In this document: in pieces, positions 27,596 to 36,730 of the stretch | How the letters are laid out: each line of letters starts with the position of its first letter | Position numbering within the stretch: position 1 is the first letter of the stretch | Assembly (NCBI RefSeq): GCF_900090145.1 | Contig: NZ_FMHI01000004.1 | Span: 248,001-312,000, forward strand | Reading direction: 5' to 3' | Length of the DNA: 64,000 nucleotides | DNA from: Streptomyces sp. WMMB 322 | Lineage (GTDB): Bacteria; Actinomycetota; Actinomycetes; Streptomycetales; Streptomycetaceae | Made by a program: the position numbers and the translations under genes | The notes under the pieces: model-generated | Told to the model about the DNA's origin: nothing | Databases searched by the model: none | The model's input: only the letters and a program-made list of their open reading frames with translations

Positions 27596-27876
27596 AGCGA
27601 AAGGCGATGAAGGGGACGAGTAGCGTCCGCACGCAGCCACGAGCGACCTGGGGACGGTGTGAGCCCAGGGGTCTGCACGGCGTGAAGATCACCCCGGAGC
27701 CGCCGGAAGAAAGCGCCGGGCACGACCGGCGCGAGTAGAACCGGCAGCGCACCCCAATGAGGGGGCAGTGGGCACGTCCCGCTGCCAAGGAGGGTGGTAC
27801 CGCGGGACCGCCGCCGTTGAGGCAGGTGATCTCGTCCCTCCGACGGAAGCTGAGATGTCCGCCGGAGGAAGTTCCG
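27596..27876 (+). promoter_or_regulatory. Translational T-box riboswitch of ileS
   Basis: The leader senses uncharged tRNA-Ile. Its stem I begins with GATGAAGGGGACGAGTAGC, followed by the conserved GGTG..GAGCCC segment and a specifier loop with the codon ATC (27688-27690) in GTGAAGATCACCCC, isoleucine. The invariant T-box AAGGAGGGTGGTACCGCG lies at 27787-27804. Downstream, CCTCCGACGG (27837-27846) can pair, with one mismatch, with CCGCCGGAGG (27859-27868) that contains the ileS ribosome-binding site, so when the tRNA is charged the site would be hidden. This is regulation of translation initiation, as described for actinobacterial ileS leaders, not transcription attenuation; no U-run follows. 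Confidence 0.92.
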
Positions 27877-30800
27877 ATGCCGCAGTACCGCCAGGTGCCA
27901 GCCCAGGTCGACCTGCCCGCCCTCGAGCACGCCGTGCTCGACTTCTGGCGGGACAACAAGGTCTTCGCCCGCACTCTCGAGCAGTCCGAGGGACGGCCCG
28001 AGTGGGTCTTCTACGAGGGCCCGCCCACCGCCAACGGCATGCCCGGCGCCCACCACATCGAGGCACGCGTCTTCAAGGACGTCTTCCCGCGCTTCCGCAC
28101 GATGCGCGGCTACCACGTCGCACGCAAGGCCGGCTGGGACTGCCACGGCCTGCCGGTGGAGCTGGCCGTCGAACGGGAGCTGGGCTTCAACGGCAAGCAG
28201 GACATCGAGAACTACGGCATCGCGGAGTTCAACGCCCGCTGCCGCGAGTCCGTCACCCGGCACACCGACGCCTTCGCCGAGCTGACGACGCGCATGGGCT
28301 ACTGGGTCGACATGGACGACGCCTACCGCACCATGGACCCGGAGTACGTGCAGTCCGTGTGGTGGTCGCTGAAGCAGATCTTCGAGAAGGGTCTGCTGGT
28401 CCAGGACCACCGCGTCGCCCCCTGGTGCCCGCGGTGCGGCACCGGCCTGTCGGATCACGAACTGGCCCAGGGGTACGAGACGGTCGTCGACCCGTCGGTC
28501 TATGTCCGGTTCCCGCTGACGTCGGGGCCCCTCGCGGGTGAGGCGTCGCTCCTGGTGTGGACGACCACGCCCTGGACGCTGGTCTCCAACACCGCTGTCG
28601 CCGCCCGCCCGGACGTCACCTACGTCGTCGCGACCAACGGGCTGGAGAAGCTCGTCGTCGCCGAGCCGCTGCTGGAGAAGGCGCTGGGCGTGGGGGCACC
28701 ACCCGGGTCGGCAGGCCCCGGGGGAGGCTACGAGCCGACCGGGGAGCGCTTCACCGGCGCCGAGATGGAGCGCTGGGGCTACGAACGCCCGTTCAACATC
28801 GTGGAGATGGAGGGCGCCCACTTCGTCGTCAACGCTGATTACGTCACCACCGAGGACGGCACCGGCCTGGTCCACCAGGCTCCCGCCTTCGGCGACGACG
28901 ACATGCGCACCTGCCGCGCCTACGGCCTCCCCGTGGTCAACCCCGTCCGCCCCGACGGCACCTTCGAGGCCGGACTCCACCTGGTGGAGGGGCAGTTCTT
29001 CAAGAAGGCCGACGAGGCGCTCGTCGCGGACCTCGCCGCCCGCAACCTGCTTCTGCGGCACGTCCCGTACGAGCACAGCTATCCGCACTGCTGGCGCTGC
29101 CACACGGCCCTGCTCTACTACGCGCAGCCGTCCTGGTACATCCGCACCACCCAGATCAAGGAAGCACTGCTCGAGCAGAACGAACGCACCAACTGGTACC
29201 CGGAGTCGGTCAAGCACGGGCGCTACGGCGACTGGCTGGACAACAACATCGACTGGGCTCTCAGCCGCAACCGCTACTGGGGCACACCGCTGCCCTTCTG
29301 GCGTTGCGAGGAGGGCCACTTGACGTGCGTCGGCTCGCTCGCGGAGCTGACGAGGCTGACCGGCACCGACCAGTCGGCCCTGGACCCGCACCGTCCCTAC
29401 ATCGACGAGGTCACCTTCGACTGCCCGGCCGAGGGCTGCCCGCTGACGGCGGCGCGCGTCCCCGAAGTCATCGACGCCTGGTACGACTCCGGCTCGATGC
29501 CCTTCGCGCAGTGGGGCTACCCGTACAAGAACAAGGAGCTGTTCGAGAAGCGCTACCCGGCGCAGTTCATCTCGGAGGCCATCGACCAGACCCGCGGCTG
29601 GTTCTACACGCTGATGGCCGTCGGCACACTCGTCTTCGAGAAGTCCTCGTACGAGAACGTGGTCTGCCTCGGGCACATCCTCGCCGAGGACGGCCGGAAG
29701 ATGTCCAAGCATCTGGGCAACATCCTGGAGCCGATCCCGCTCATGGACCAGCACGGTGCGGACGCGGTGCGCTGGTTCATGGCAGCCGGGGGTTCGCCGT
29801 GGGCCGCACGTCGCGTGGGGCACGGCACGATCCAGGAGGTCGTCCGCAAGACGCTGCTGACCTTCTGGAACACGGTGGCCTTCCAGGCGCTCTACGCCCG
29901 TACGACCGGCTGGGCGCCCTCCGGCTCGGACCCGGCGCCGGAGAGCCGGCCTCTGCTGGACCGCTGGCTGCTGAGCGAACTGCACGCGCTGGTCGACCAG
30001 GTGACGCTGGCCATGGAGGGCTACGACACCCAGCGCGCCGGAAAGCTGCTCTCGACCTTCGTCGACGACCTGTCCAACTGGTATGTACGGCGCTCCCGTC
30101 GGCGCTTCTGGCAGGGCGACCCGGCGGCCCTGCGCACGCTGCACGACACGTTGGAGACGGTCACGCGCCTGATGGCCCCCATCGTGCCGTTCGTCACCGA
30201 GCGCGTGTGGCAGGACCTGATTGTCCCCGTCACGCCGGGCGCGCCGGACTCGGTGCACCTTGCCGACTGGCCCGAGGCGGACCTGGGCAAGGTCGACCCG
30301 GAACTCTCCCAGGACATGCTTCTGGTGCGCCGCCTGGTGGAGTTGGGGCGTGCGACGCGCGCCGAGTCCGGCGTCAAGACGCGTCAGCCGCTCTCCCGCG
30401 CGCTCGTCGCGGCGCACGGCTTCGAGACCCTCTCCCCCGACCTGCGCAAGCAGATCACCGAGGAGCTCAACGTCACGGCGCTCGCCTCCCTCTCGGAGGT
30501 CGGAGGCTCGCTCGTGGACACCACTGCCAAGGGCAACTTCCGTGCTCTGGGCCGCCGTTTCGGCAAGGGCACCCAGGCGGTCGCCAAGGCGATCGCCGAG
30601 GCGGACGCCGCAGGGCTCTCGGCCGCTCTCCGCGAGGGCACAGCCGCTGTCGAGGTGGACGGGGAGCACGTGCCGCTCTCACCCGAGGAAGTGATCATCA
30701 CCGAGACGCCGCGTGAAGGCTGGTCCGTCGCCTCCGATTCGGGAGCGACGGTCGCCCTCGACCTGGAGATCACCCCCGAGCTGCGCCGCGCGGGACTCGC

Positions 30801-31053
30801 ACGGGACGCGATCCGCCTCATCCAGGAGGCCCGCAAGAACTCGGGCCTCGACGTCGCCGACCGCATCGCGCTGCGGTGGTCCACGACGGACGAGGAGGTC
30901 GGCCGGGCCCTCGCGGACCACTCGGGCCTGATCTCCGAAGAGGTCCTCGCGGAGGAGTTCGCGCAGAAGGACGTGGCTGCCGAGGAGTCCGACTTCGGCG
31001 CTCCGTTCCGGGACGAGTCGCTCTCCCTCACCTTCCGTCTCCGCAAGATCTGA
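27877..31053 (+). CDS. ileS: Isoleucyl-tRNA synthetase, type 2
   Basis: 1058-residue class I synthetase charging tRNA-Ile. Start ATG 27877 (MPQYRQVPAQVDL) has GGAGG eight bases upstream, the site controlled by the T-box. The first signature motif, usually HIGH, reads GAHH at residues 57-60 within GMPGAHHIEARV; the second is KMSKH at 608-612. The editing domain (CP1) lies between, with GDDDMRTCRAYG and the conserved TTTPWTL. The C-terminal anticodon-binding region is long and lacks the zinc-binding end of type 1 enzymes. The length and signature fit the IleRS2 group, known for low mupirocin sensitivity. A strong terminator follows. Confidence 0.96.
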   Translation: MPQYRQVPAQVDLPALEHAVLDFWRDNKVFARTLEQSEGRPEWVFYEGPPTANGMPGAHHIEARVFKDVFPRFRTMRGYHVARKAGWDCHGLPVELAVERELGFNGKQDIENYGIAEFNARCRESVTRHTDAFAELTTRMGYWVDMDDAYRTMDPEYVQSVWWSLKQIFEKGLLVQDHRVAPWCPRCGTGLSDHELAQGYETVVDPSVYVRFPLTSGPLAGEASLLVWTTTPWTLVSNTAVAARPDVTYVVATNGLEKLVVAEPLLEKALGVGAPPGSAGPGGGYEPTGERFTGAEMERWGYERPFNIVEMEGAHFVVNADYVTTEDGTGLVHQAPAFGDDDMRTCRAYGLPVVNPVRPDGTFEAGLHLVEGQFFKKADEALVADLAARNLLLRHVPYEHSYPHCWRCHTALLYYAQPSWYIRTTQIKEALLEQNERTNWYPESVKHGRYGDWLDNNIDWALSRNRYWGTPLPFWRCEEGHLTCVGSLAELTRLTGTDQSALDPHRPYIDEVTFDCPAEGCPLTAARVPEVIDAWYDSGSMPFAQWGYPYKNKELFEKRYPAQFISEAIDQTRGWFYTLMAVGTLVFEKSSYENVVCLGHILAEDGRKMSKHLGNILEPIPLMDQHGADAVRWFMAAGGSPWAARRVGHGTIQEVVRKTLLTFWNTVAFQALYARTTGWAPSGSDPAPESRPLLDRWLLSELHALVDQVTLAMEGYDTQRAGKLLSTFVDDLSNWYVRRSRRRFWQGDPAALRTLHDTLETVTRLMAPIVPFVTERVWQDLIVPVTPGAPDSVHLADWPEADLGKVDPELSQDMLLVRRLVELGRATRAESGVKTRQPLSRALVAAHGFETLSPDLRKQITEELNVTALASLSEVGGSLVDTTAKGNFRALGRRFGKGTQAVAKAIAEADAAGLSAALREGTAAVEVDGEHVPLSPEEVIITETPREGWSVASDSGATVALDLEITPELRRAGLARDAIRLIQEARKNSGLDVADRIALRWSTTDEEVGRALADHSGLISEEVLAEEFAQKDVAAEESDFGAPFRDESLSLTFRLRKI

Positions 31054-31090
31054 CGGAGTCGCCCCGGACCCCCGAGTACGCGAGACAGAC

Positions 31091-31128
31091 CGAGAGGGGC
31101 CGCCCGCACGTGCGGGCGGCCCCTCTCG
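31091..31128 (+). terminator. Strong terminator after ileS
   Basis: The arms CGAGAGGGGCCGCCCGCA and TGCGGGCGGCCCCTCTCG form a perfect 18-bp stem with a two-base CG centre, starting 38 bp after the ileS stop. The whole gap between ileS and divIVA (31054-31394) holds this hairpin, a second one at 31321-31363, and nothing else I can recognise. Confidence 0.88.
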
Positions 31129-31320
31129 GCGTCCCCGCTTCGGCGCTGCCGCAGAGCGCGGTCACGGGGCCCGCCGGAGAAACCTCTGAGCATCCGCCTG
31201 ACGGAGTGAGAACCCGCCGCTGGATCTCCGGGGCGGAGAGCGAACCGCCGGGCGCCGAGAGCCCTGTGTGGCCACGAAAGGGACCACGTTCCGGCCGCCC
31301 CCGCGGCGAGGGGCCGAGCA

Positions 31321-31363
31321 CAGGGCCGGGCCCGGAAGCTTCTCGCTTCCGGGCCCGGCCCTG
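31321..31363 (-). terminator. Strong terminator after divIVA
   Basis: CAGGGCCGGGCCCGGAAGC (31321-31339) and its exact reverse complement (31345-31363) make a 19-bp stem with the five-base loop TTCTC. It lies about 30 bp beyond the divIVA stop on the minus strand and would end the divIVA transcript. Confidence 0.85.
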
Positions 31364-31394
31364 CCTTGTGCCGGCGGAGTCCGCCGTCAGATGA

Positions 31395-32621
31395 TCAGTT
31401 GTCGTCCTCGTCGATCAGGAAGCCCCGCATGGGTGACGGAGCCTGCTGCGGCGCGGGGCCGCCCTGCGGACGCACGGGCGCCATGGGCTGCGTCATCGCC
31501 GGGGACATCTGCTGCTGACCCCCGCCGTAGCTCGGGCCGCCGTGGCCGCCGCCGGAACCGCCCATGCCGTCGCCGCCCATCGACTGGTGGCCTCCCATGC
31601 TGCCCATCCCGCCACCGGCGGGCGCACCCGCGGAGGCCATCGACGGGGACGGCGGGAGGGAGGGCGCGGCGGGAGTACGCGGCGGAGCCAGCGAGTCGTC
31701 CGCCTGGTTCTCCAGCTGACGCAGCTGGCTCTCCAGGTACGACTTCAGACGCGTCCGGTACTCGCGCTCGAAGCCACGCAGGTCCTCGACCTTGCGCTCC
31801 AGCGTCGCCCTGGCGGACTCCAGGGATCCCATCGCGACGCGGTGCTTCTCCTGGGCGTCCCGCTCAAGGGCGTCGGCCTTGGCGCGGGCGTCGCGCTCGA
31901 GACCCTCGGCGCGGCTGCGTGCCTCACCGACGATCTTGTTCGCCTCGGAACGGGCCTCCGCAATGGCCTGGTCGGCGGTCTGCTGGGCAAGCGACAGCAC
32001 GCGTGCGGCGCTGTCGTTGTTCTGCCCGCCGCCACCCGGCATCTGCAGTCCGCCGCCGGGGCCCATGGGACCGCCGGGACCGCCCTGGGGTCCGCCGGGG
32101 CCACCCTGCGGTCCGCCGGGGCCCATGGGACCACCGGGACCGCCCTGAGGGCCGCCAGGACCGGCAGGAAGCTGCGGCTGCCCGCCGGGAAGCTGAGGGG
32201 GACCGCCCATGCCCTGCTGCGGACCCGGACCGTGCTGTCCGGGACCGCCGTGCTGACCGGGGTGCTGACCCGGACCGCCGTGCTGACCGGGGTGCTGACC
32301 CGGACCGCCGTGCTGACCGGGGTGCTGACCCGGACCGCCGTGCTGACCGGGAGGCACAGGACCTGATATGGCGGGCACCGGCCCGCCCTGCCTGTTGTCC
32401 TGCGGCTCGGGCTTGCGCATTCCGCCCTGCTGCTGGTTCTGCGCGGCAGCACGGGTCGCTGCGGCGAGCTTCGCGCGCAGGTCCTCGTTCTCGCGCAGCA
32501 GGCGCGTCAGCTCGGCTTCGACCTCATCGAGGAAGGCATCGACCTCGTCCTCGTCATAGCCTTCTCGGAGGCGGACGGTCGTGAACTGCTTGTTCCGCAC
32601 GTCCTCGGGGGTCAGTGGCAT
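31395..32621 (-). CDS. divIVA: Polar growth determinant DivIVA
   Basis: 408-residue coiled-coil scaffold that gathers at hyphal tips and directs apical wall synthesis in streptomycetes. The N-terminal membrane-binding domain is [20 protein letters not shown] with a first coiled coil to about residue 60. A long low-complexity linker of Gly, Pro, Gln and His (residues about 65-190) follows, including a 10-residue repeat [10 protein letters not shown] and a GGPMGPGG type. A second coiled coil ([20 protein letters not shown] on) and a Gly/Met-rich tail ending FLIDEDDN complete it. The gene is transcribed in the dcw direction, after yggT. Confidence 0.95.
   Translation of the reverse strand: MPLTPEDVRNKQFTTVRLREGYDEDEVDAFLDEVEAELTRLLRENEDLRAKLAAATRAAAQNQQQGGMRKPEPQDNRQGGPVPAISGPVPPGQHGGPGQHPGQHGGPGQHPGQHGGPGQHPGQHGGPGQHGPGPQQGMGGPPQLPGGQPQLPAGPGGPQGGPGGPMGPGGPQGGPGGPQGGPGGPMGPGGGLQMPGGGGQNNDSAARVLSLAQQTADQAIAEARSEANKIVGEARSRAEGLERDARAKADALERDAQEKHRVAMGSLESARATLERKVEDLRGFEREYRTRLKSYLESQLRQLENQADDSLAPPRTPAAPSLPPSPSMASAGAPAGGGMGSMGGHQSMGGDGMGGSGGGHGGPSYGGGQQQMSPAMTQPMAPVRPQGGPAPQQAPSPMRGFLIDEDDN
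32251..32351. repeat. 30-bp tandem repeat inside divIVA
   Basis: Three perfect copies of a 30-bp unit (32251-32280, 32281-32310, 32311-32340) plus 11 bases of a fourth encode the repeated [10 protein letters not shown] decapeptide of the DivIVA linker. A second, imperfect 60-bp period at about 32047-32160 codes for [19 protein letters not shown] repeats. Copy number could vary between strains without frame change. Confidence 0.93.
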
Positions 32622-32673
32622 CTCTTCACCTCAACGTAACTCGTCGGCATGTCGGCAAGACCATTTCGATCGT

Positions 32674-32958
32674 TCACAGCCTGGCCACGACGTTGATCAG
32701 GATGTAGACGATGATCATCAATACGAAGAAGGACAGGTCGAGCGCCACGCCCCCGAAGCGCAACGGCGGAATGAACCGCCGCAGCAGCTTGAGTGGCGGA
32801 TCAGTGACAGTGTAGGTCGCTTCGAGAACGACCACCATCGCCTTGCCGGGCTGCCATGAGCGGGCGAACTGGAAGACGTAGTCCATCACCAGTCGGAAGA
32901 TCAACACGAGCAGGAAGCAGTACAGCGCGACTTGGACCACCTCGAGTGCGGTACTCAC
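32674..32958 (-). CDS. yggT: YggT-family membrane protein
   Basis: 94 residues from GTG 32958 (VSTALEVVQVALYCF), which has a GAGGGAAG ribosome-binding site; the longer frame from 32982 is less likely. Two hydrophobic segments, VALYCFLLVLIFRLVMDYVF and LSFFVLMIIVYILINVVAR, frame the conserved YTVTDPPLKLLRRFIPPLR motif of YggT proteins. Members lie next to sepF and ftsZ in many Gram-positive bacteria and are thought to help envelope or division functions, but the molecular role is unsettled. Confidence 0.92.
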   Translation of the reverse strand: MSTALEVVQVALYCFLLVLIFRLVMDYVFQFARSWQPGKAMVVVLEATYTVTDPPLKLLRRFIPPLRFGGVALDLSFFVLMIIVYILINVVARL

Positions 32959-33033
32959 TGCGCTTCCCTCTCCCCTCGCCACACTGGGCGCTCTCGTGCG
33001 ACCTTACGGCCCGTTCCGTTGATCCTTGCGTCT

Positions 33034-33669
33034 TCAGCTCTGGTTGAAGAACCCGCCCTCTGCGATGCGGGCCTTGTCCTCCGCCGTGACATCGACGTTA
33101 GCAGGAGACAGCAGGAACACCTTCTGCGTCACTCTTTCAATACTCCCGTGCAAACCGAAGACCAGACCGGCCGCGAAGTCGACAAGTCGCTTCGCATCCG
33201 TATCGTCCATCTCCGTCAAGTTCATGATCACGGGGGTACCTTCGCGGAAGTGTTCCCCGATGGTACGGGCCTCGTTGTACGTCCGGGGGTGCAACGTGGT
33301 GATCCGGTACGGCTCCCGTTCGGACACAACTTTGGGCATGATCACCGGGGCGCTCTTCTCCAGGCTCTGGCGTTCAGGTGTGATGGATGACACGGGGGCA
33401 ATTCTCCCGGATCGTCCATTTTCGATGATCGCAGGGGGAGACGGCTGCTCCCGCTCCCGCTGCACGGGAGGGTGCATCACGCGTACCGGCTCGGCCGGTT
33501 CGTCCTTCTGCAGGGGGTCGTGCGACTGCAGCGGCTCGTGGCGCCGACGGTCCCTCTCGGGCTCCGGCTCGGGCTCGAACTCGTCGTCTGGGTCGAAACC
33601 CGGGCCGTCGTACCCGTCGTCCTCCACGAGGCCGAGGTAGACCGCCATCTTGCGCATAGCGCCGGCCAT
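33034..33669 (-). CDS. sepF: Cell division protein SepF
   Basis: 211 residues from ATG 33669 with GGAGG upstream. The N-terminal [18 protein letters not shown] is the membrane-binding amphipathic helix of SepF, followed by a 90-residue acidic, disordered linker. The SepF domain begins about residue 115 ([20 protein letters not shown]) and includes [20 protein letters not shown] and [10 protein letters not shown]. SepF links FtsZ filaments to the membrane; actinobacteria lack FtsA, and it fills that role. The gene stands between yggS and yggT in the usual order. Confidence 0.95.
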   Translation of the reverse strand: MAGAMRKMAVYLGLVEDDGYDGPGFDPDDEFEPEPEPERDRRRHEPLQSHDPLQKDEPAEPVRVMHPPVQREREQPSPPAIIENGRSGRIAPVSSITPERQSLEKSAPVIMPKVVSEREPYRITTLHPRTYNEARTIGEHFREGTPVIMNLTEMDDTDAKRLVDFAAGLVFGLHGSIERVTQKVFLLSPANVDVTAEDKARIAEGGFFNQS

Positions 33670-33821
33670 TCTCTGCGTCCTCCGCTCTGTGGTGGGTTCC
33701 CCGCGTTCGGCGGGGAGGCCCCATGGCTCCGTCGCCGGTTGCCGGCCGTGGCGCTCTCCGTCTGCCCGCTCGCAACGGAAATGACCATATTTTGTGCCGT
33801 GGTCCGACTCGCTTCGCGACG

Positions 33822-34550
33822 TTACCCGAGCCTGGGTCGCTCTCCGAGTACCGCACTGCCGACGCGTACATGTGTCGCACCCGCAGCCACGGCCTCTTCG
33901 AGATCCGAGCTCATCCCTGCTGACACCATGGTCGCAGCAGGATGCCTTGTACACAGGCCGGTTGAGATTTCCCGCAACCGCTCGAAGGCCTCGGCCGGCC
34001 GTCCCGCGTACGGTCCGGTGAGCGGAGCGACCGTCATCACCCCTGCCAGCCGCAGCCCTTGGGCCGCCTCCACCGCGTCCGCCAGAGCGGGAACCGACTC
34101 GGGAGCGGCACCACCGCGCCCGCCGGTGGTCTCCGACTCCGCGTCGAGCGCGACCTGGACGAGACAGTCGAGCCGGCGCCCCTCGCTCACGGCGGCGCTG
34201 CTCAGTGAGTTGACGAGCCGGGAACGGTCGACGGAGTGGACAACGTCGGCGTAACCGGCAACGGAGCGGGCCTTGTTGGTCTGGAGCTGGCCCACGAAAT
34301 GCCACGTCACAGGAGTCTCGGCGCACTCAGCGGCCTTCGCAGCCGCCTCCTGGTCGCGGTTCTCCGCAACGTGCCGCACGCCGAGTTCCGCCAACAGCCG
34401 TACGTCCCGGGCAGGGTAGGTCTTCGTGACAACGATCAGCGTGACTTCGTCACGGTTGCGCCCCGCGGTGACACAAGCGCCCTCGATGCGCTCCTCCACC
34501 CGTGCGAGGTTCTCGGCGAGTTCGGCCTGACGGGCCGTGAGGTCCGTCAC
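33822..34550 (-). CDS. yggS: PLP homeostasis protein YggS/YlmE
   Basis: 242 residues from GTG 34550. It adopts the alanine-racemase-type barrel without racemase activity. The PLP lysine lies in [15 protein letters not shown], and other motifs are [26 protein letters not shown], and a phosphate-binding ending [20 protein letters not shown]. An insertion of about 15 residues ([14 protein letters not shown]) sits in the middle. The protein buffers cellular pyridoxal phosphate. It lies directly after pgeF, with three bases between the stop and the next start. Confidence 0.95.
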   Translation of the reverse strand: MTDLTARQAELAENLARVEERIEGACVTAGRNRDEVTLIVVTKTYPARDVRLLAELGVRHVAENRDQEAAAKAAECAETPVTWHFVGQLQTNKARSVAGYADVVHSVDRSRLVNSLSSAAVSEGRRLDCLVQVALDAESETTGGRGGAAPESVPALADAVEAAQGLRLAGVMTVAPLTGPYAGRPAEAFERLREISTGLCTRHPAATMVSAGMSSDLEEAVAAGATHVRVGSAVLGERPRLG

Positions 34551-34553
34551 GGT

Positions 34554-35282
34554 TCAGTTCGCCTCCAGCCAGACATAACTCGCGAGACGACCGGTCGTCT
34601 TCTCTCGGCGGTACGAGAAGTGGTCGGCCGACTCCATGGTGCACACGGCGGACTGTTCCAGACTTGTGACACCACGGGCCTCGAGCTGCGCCCGTACACC
34701 GGCAACGACGTCGACCGACGGGGTGCCCCAACTCGTCGTGGCGTAGGCCTCCGGCACCTCGGCCGCGACGGACTCGCGCATCTCCTCGGGGACCTCGTAA
34801 CAGCGGCCGCACACGGCCGGTCCCGTACGGGCCACGATCCGTTCCGGCACCGCCCCGTGCTCCTGCATCGTCTCGACGAGCGCGGGCACCACACCCGCGA
34901 CGAGCCCCGGGCGCCCGGCGTGCGCCGCGCCTGCGACGCCCGCAACGGGATCCGCCAGCAGCACCGGGGTGCAGTCGGCCGTGAGCACGGCGAGGGCGAG
35001 CGCGGGGCGCAGGGTGACGATCCCGTCGACCGGAGCGTCGTCCGCGAACGGCCTGTCGACGACGGCGACAGCACGTCCGTGCACCTGGTGCATCCAGACC
35101 ACGCCGCCGGGGTCGAGTCCGAGGGACGCGGCGGCGCGGGAACGGTTCTCGCGTACGTTCGCGGCGTCGTCACCGACGCGGCCGCCGAGGTTGAGCGACT
35201 CATACGGAGCGGCGCTCACCCCGCCCCACCTGTCGGTGAACGCGAAATGGGCGCCGCTCGTGGAGTCGTGCGTGCCTATCAC
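34554..35282 (-). CDS. pgeF: Peptidoglycan editing factor PgeF (YfiH)
   Basis: 242 residues, starting at GTG 35282 that overlaps the ftsZ stop by GTGA. The YfiH/DUF152 signature residues are present: [30 protein letters not shown] and [14 protein letters not shown], giving the His/Cys/His metal site. Homologues were first called polyphenol oxidases; E. coli YfiH removes wrongly incorporated residues from UDP-MurNAc peptides and related human FAMIN acts on purine nucleosides. Its place directly after ftsZ agrees with a wall-quality role. Confidence 0.93.
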   Translation of the reverse strand: MIGTHDSTSGAHFAFTDRWGGVSAAPYESLNLGGRVGDDAANVRENRSRAAASLGLDPGGVVWMHQVHGRAVAVVDRPFADDAPVDGIVTLRPALALAVLTADCTPVLLADPVAGVAGAAHAGRPGLVAGVVPALVETMQEHGAVPERIVARTGPAVCGRCYEVPEEMRESVAAEVPEAYATTSWGTPSVDVVAGVRAQLEARGVTSLEQSAVCTMESADHFSYRREKTTGRLASYVWLEAN

Positions 35283-36493
35283 TTCAGGAAGTCCGGCACA
35301 TCCAGCTCCTCGGCCTGGCTGTCCTGGTACGGACGGGCCGGGGGGACCGTCGGAGGCAGCGAGTCGCGGCCCGCCCCGGACGATTCACCCAGCGGCTCCG
35401 GCTCGCTCTCACGCGGGGTCACGCTGCCGAGACCGCCGAAGGACGGGCGGTCGGCCTCGGGGTCCGCCCCGAACGCCGCCGCGGAGGACTCGTCCTTGGA
35501 GGAGTGCGAACCGAGCGCCTTCTCCCCGCGGTTCCTGGAGGGCGGCTGACCGCCGTCGAAGCCCGCAGCGATCACGGTGACCCGTACCTCGTCCCCGAGG
35601 GCGTCGTCGATGACCGCACCGAAGATGATGTTGGCCTCGGGGTGGGCGGCCTCGCTGACGAGCTGCGCGGCTTCGTTGATCTCGAAGAGGCCGAGGTCCG
35701 AACCGCCCGAGATGGACAGCAGCACGCCTCTGGCACCGTCGATCGACGCCTCCAGCAGCGGCGAGGAGATCGCCATCTCGGCTGCGGCCACGGCCCTGTC
35801 GTCGCCCCGCGCCGAACCGATGCCCATCAGCGCCGAACCGGCCTCCGACATCACGGACTTGACGTCGGCGAAGTCGAGGTTGATCAGTCCCGGCGTGGTG
35901 ATGAGGTCGGTGATGCCCTGCACACCCGACAGCAGCACCTGGTCCGCCGACTTGAACGCGTCGAGGACGCTCACCTGACGGTCCGAGATGGACAGCAGAC
36001 GGTCGTTGGGGATGACGATGAGGGTGTCGACCTCGTCGCGCAGGCCCGCGATGCCGTCCTCCGCCTGATTGGCGCGGCGGCGGCCCTCGAAGGTGAACGG
36101 CCGCGTGACGACGCCGATCGTCAGCGCACCGAGCGAGCGGGCGATGCCGGCGACGACGGGGGCGCCGCCGGTGCCGGTGCCGCCTCCTTCGCCGGCCGTG
36201 ACGAAGACCATGTCGGCCCCCTTGAGGACCTCTTCGATCTCCTCACGGTGGTCCTCGGCGGCCTTGCGGCCGACATCGGGGTTGGCGCCTGCCCCCAGAC
36301 CGCGCGTCAGTTCACGGCCCACATCGAGCTTGACATCGGCATCGCTCATCAACAGGGCCTGCGCGTCGGTGTTGATCGCGATGAACTCGACGCCCTTGAG
36401 ACCGACCTCGATCATCCGGTTGATGGCGTTCACGCCACCGCCGCCAATGCCGACGACCTTGATGACTGCGAGGTAGTTCTGCGGTGCTGCCAC
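35279..36493 (-). CDS. ftsZ: Cell division GTPase FtsZ
   Basis: Tubulin-like GTPase that forms the ladders of Z rings in sporulating hyphae. 404 residues from GTG 36493 ([20 protein letters not shown]); the ATG 16 codons upstream is less likely. The GTP-binding tubulin signature GGGTGTG is at residues 103-109, and the T7 loop [13 protein letters not shown] is intact. A disordered Ser/Pro-rich C-terminal linker ends in the conserved peptide LDVPDFLK, which binds SepF and other partners. The upstream 237 bp contain candidate WhiA motifs. pgeF starts inside its stop. Confidence 0.97.
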   Translation of the reverse strand: MAAPQNYLAVIKVVGIGGGGVNAINRMIEVGLKGVEFIAINTDAQALLMSDADVKLDVGRELTRGLGAGANPDVGRKAAEDHREEIEEVLKGADMVFVTAGEGGGTGTGGAPVVAGIARSLGALTIGVVTRPFTFEGRRRANQAEDGIAGLRDEVDTLIVIPNDRLLSISDRQVSVLDAFKSADQVLLSGVQGITDLITTPGLINLDFADVKSVMSEAGSALMGIGSARGDDRAVAAAEMAISSPLLEASIDGARGVLLSISGGSDLGLFEINEAAQLVSEAAHPEANIIFGAVIDDALGDEVRVTVIAAGFDGGQPPSRNRGEKALGSHSSKDESSAAAFGADPEADRPSFGGLGSVTPRESEPEPLGESSGAGRDSLPPTVPPARPYQDSQAEELDVPDFLK

Positions 36494-36730
36494 GTCGAAG
36501 GCCTCTCGCCTCGAGTTACGTATCCCTGTCGGGCGGTCCACGTCGACCCGAACCCCAAGTGTGAAGTTTAGGGTTACCGGTGTCTGTCTTCCCTGGAGTC
36601 TTGGGAACGGACACTAAGTCGACAAGCGGTGGGTGTTCAACGAACACGCCGAACCTCCCGTTTTTCTTTTCACCCTATGTGATCAGGCCCGGAGGTGCTT
36701 ATCCAGGGTGCTGGCCTGCGGTGACGCCCG
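36494..36730 (-). promoter_or_regulatory. ftsZ promoter region with candidate developmental sites
   Basis: The 237 bp between ftsQ and ftsZ are notably less GC-rich. GACAC, the core of the sporulation regulator WhiA's binding site, occurs at 36610-36614 on the plus strand and at 36580-36584 on the minus strand. A perfect inverted repeat GTGTTC-AAC-GAACAC lies at 36633-36647. In other streptomycetes ftsZ has several promoters in this gap, one of them developmentally controlled, and WhiA/WhiB act on it. The assignment of these sites is inference from motif and position. Confidence 0.55.

Noticed and set aside
27583..30669. 1028-aa minus-strand frame opposite ileS
   Set aside because: Antisense shadow of a highly conserved synthetase gene, lacking a ribosome-binding site or motif.
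32041..32351. CRISPR-like array in divIVA
   Set aside because: The units are directly adjacent, without spacers, and encode in-frame peptide repeats.
36633..36647. SOS (LexA) box upstream of ftsZ
   Set aside because: The half-sites GTTC and GAAC are in the opposite order to the actinobacterial LexA site (GAAC-N4-GTTC type), so only an unspecific palindrome is claimed.
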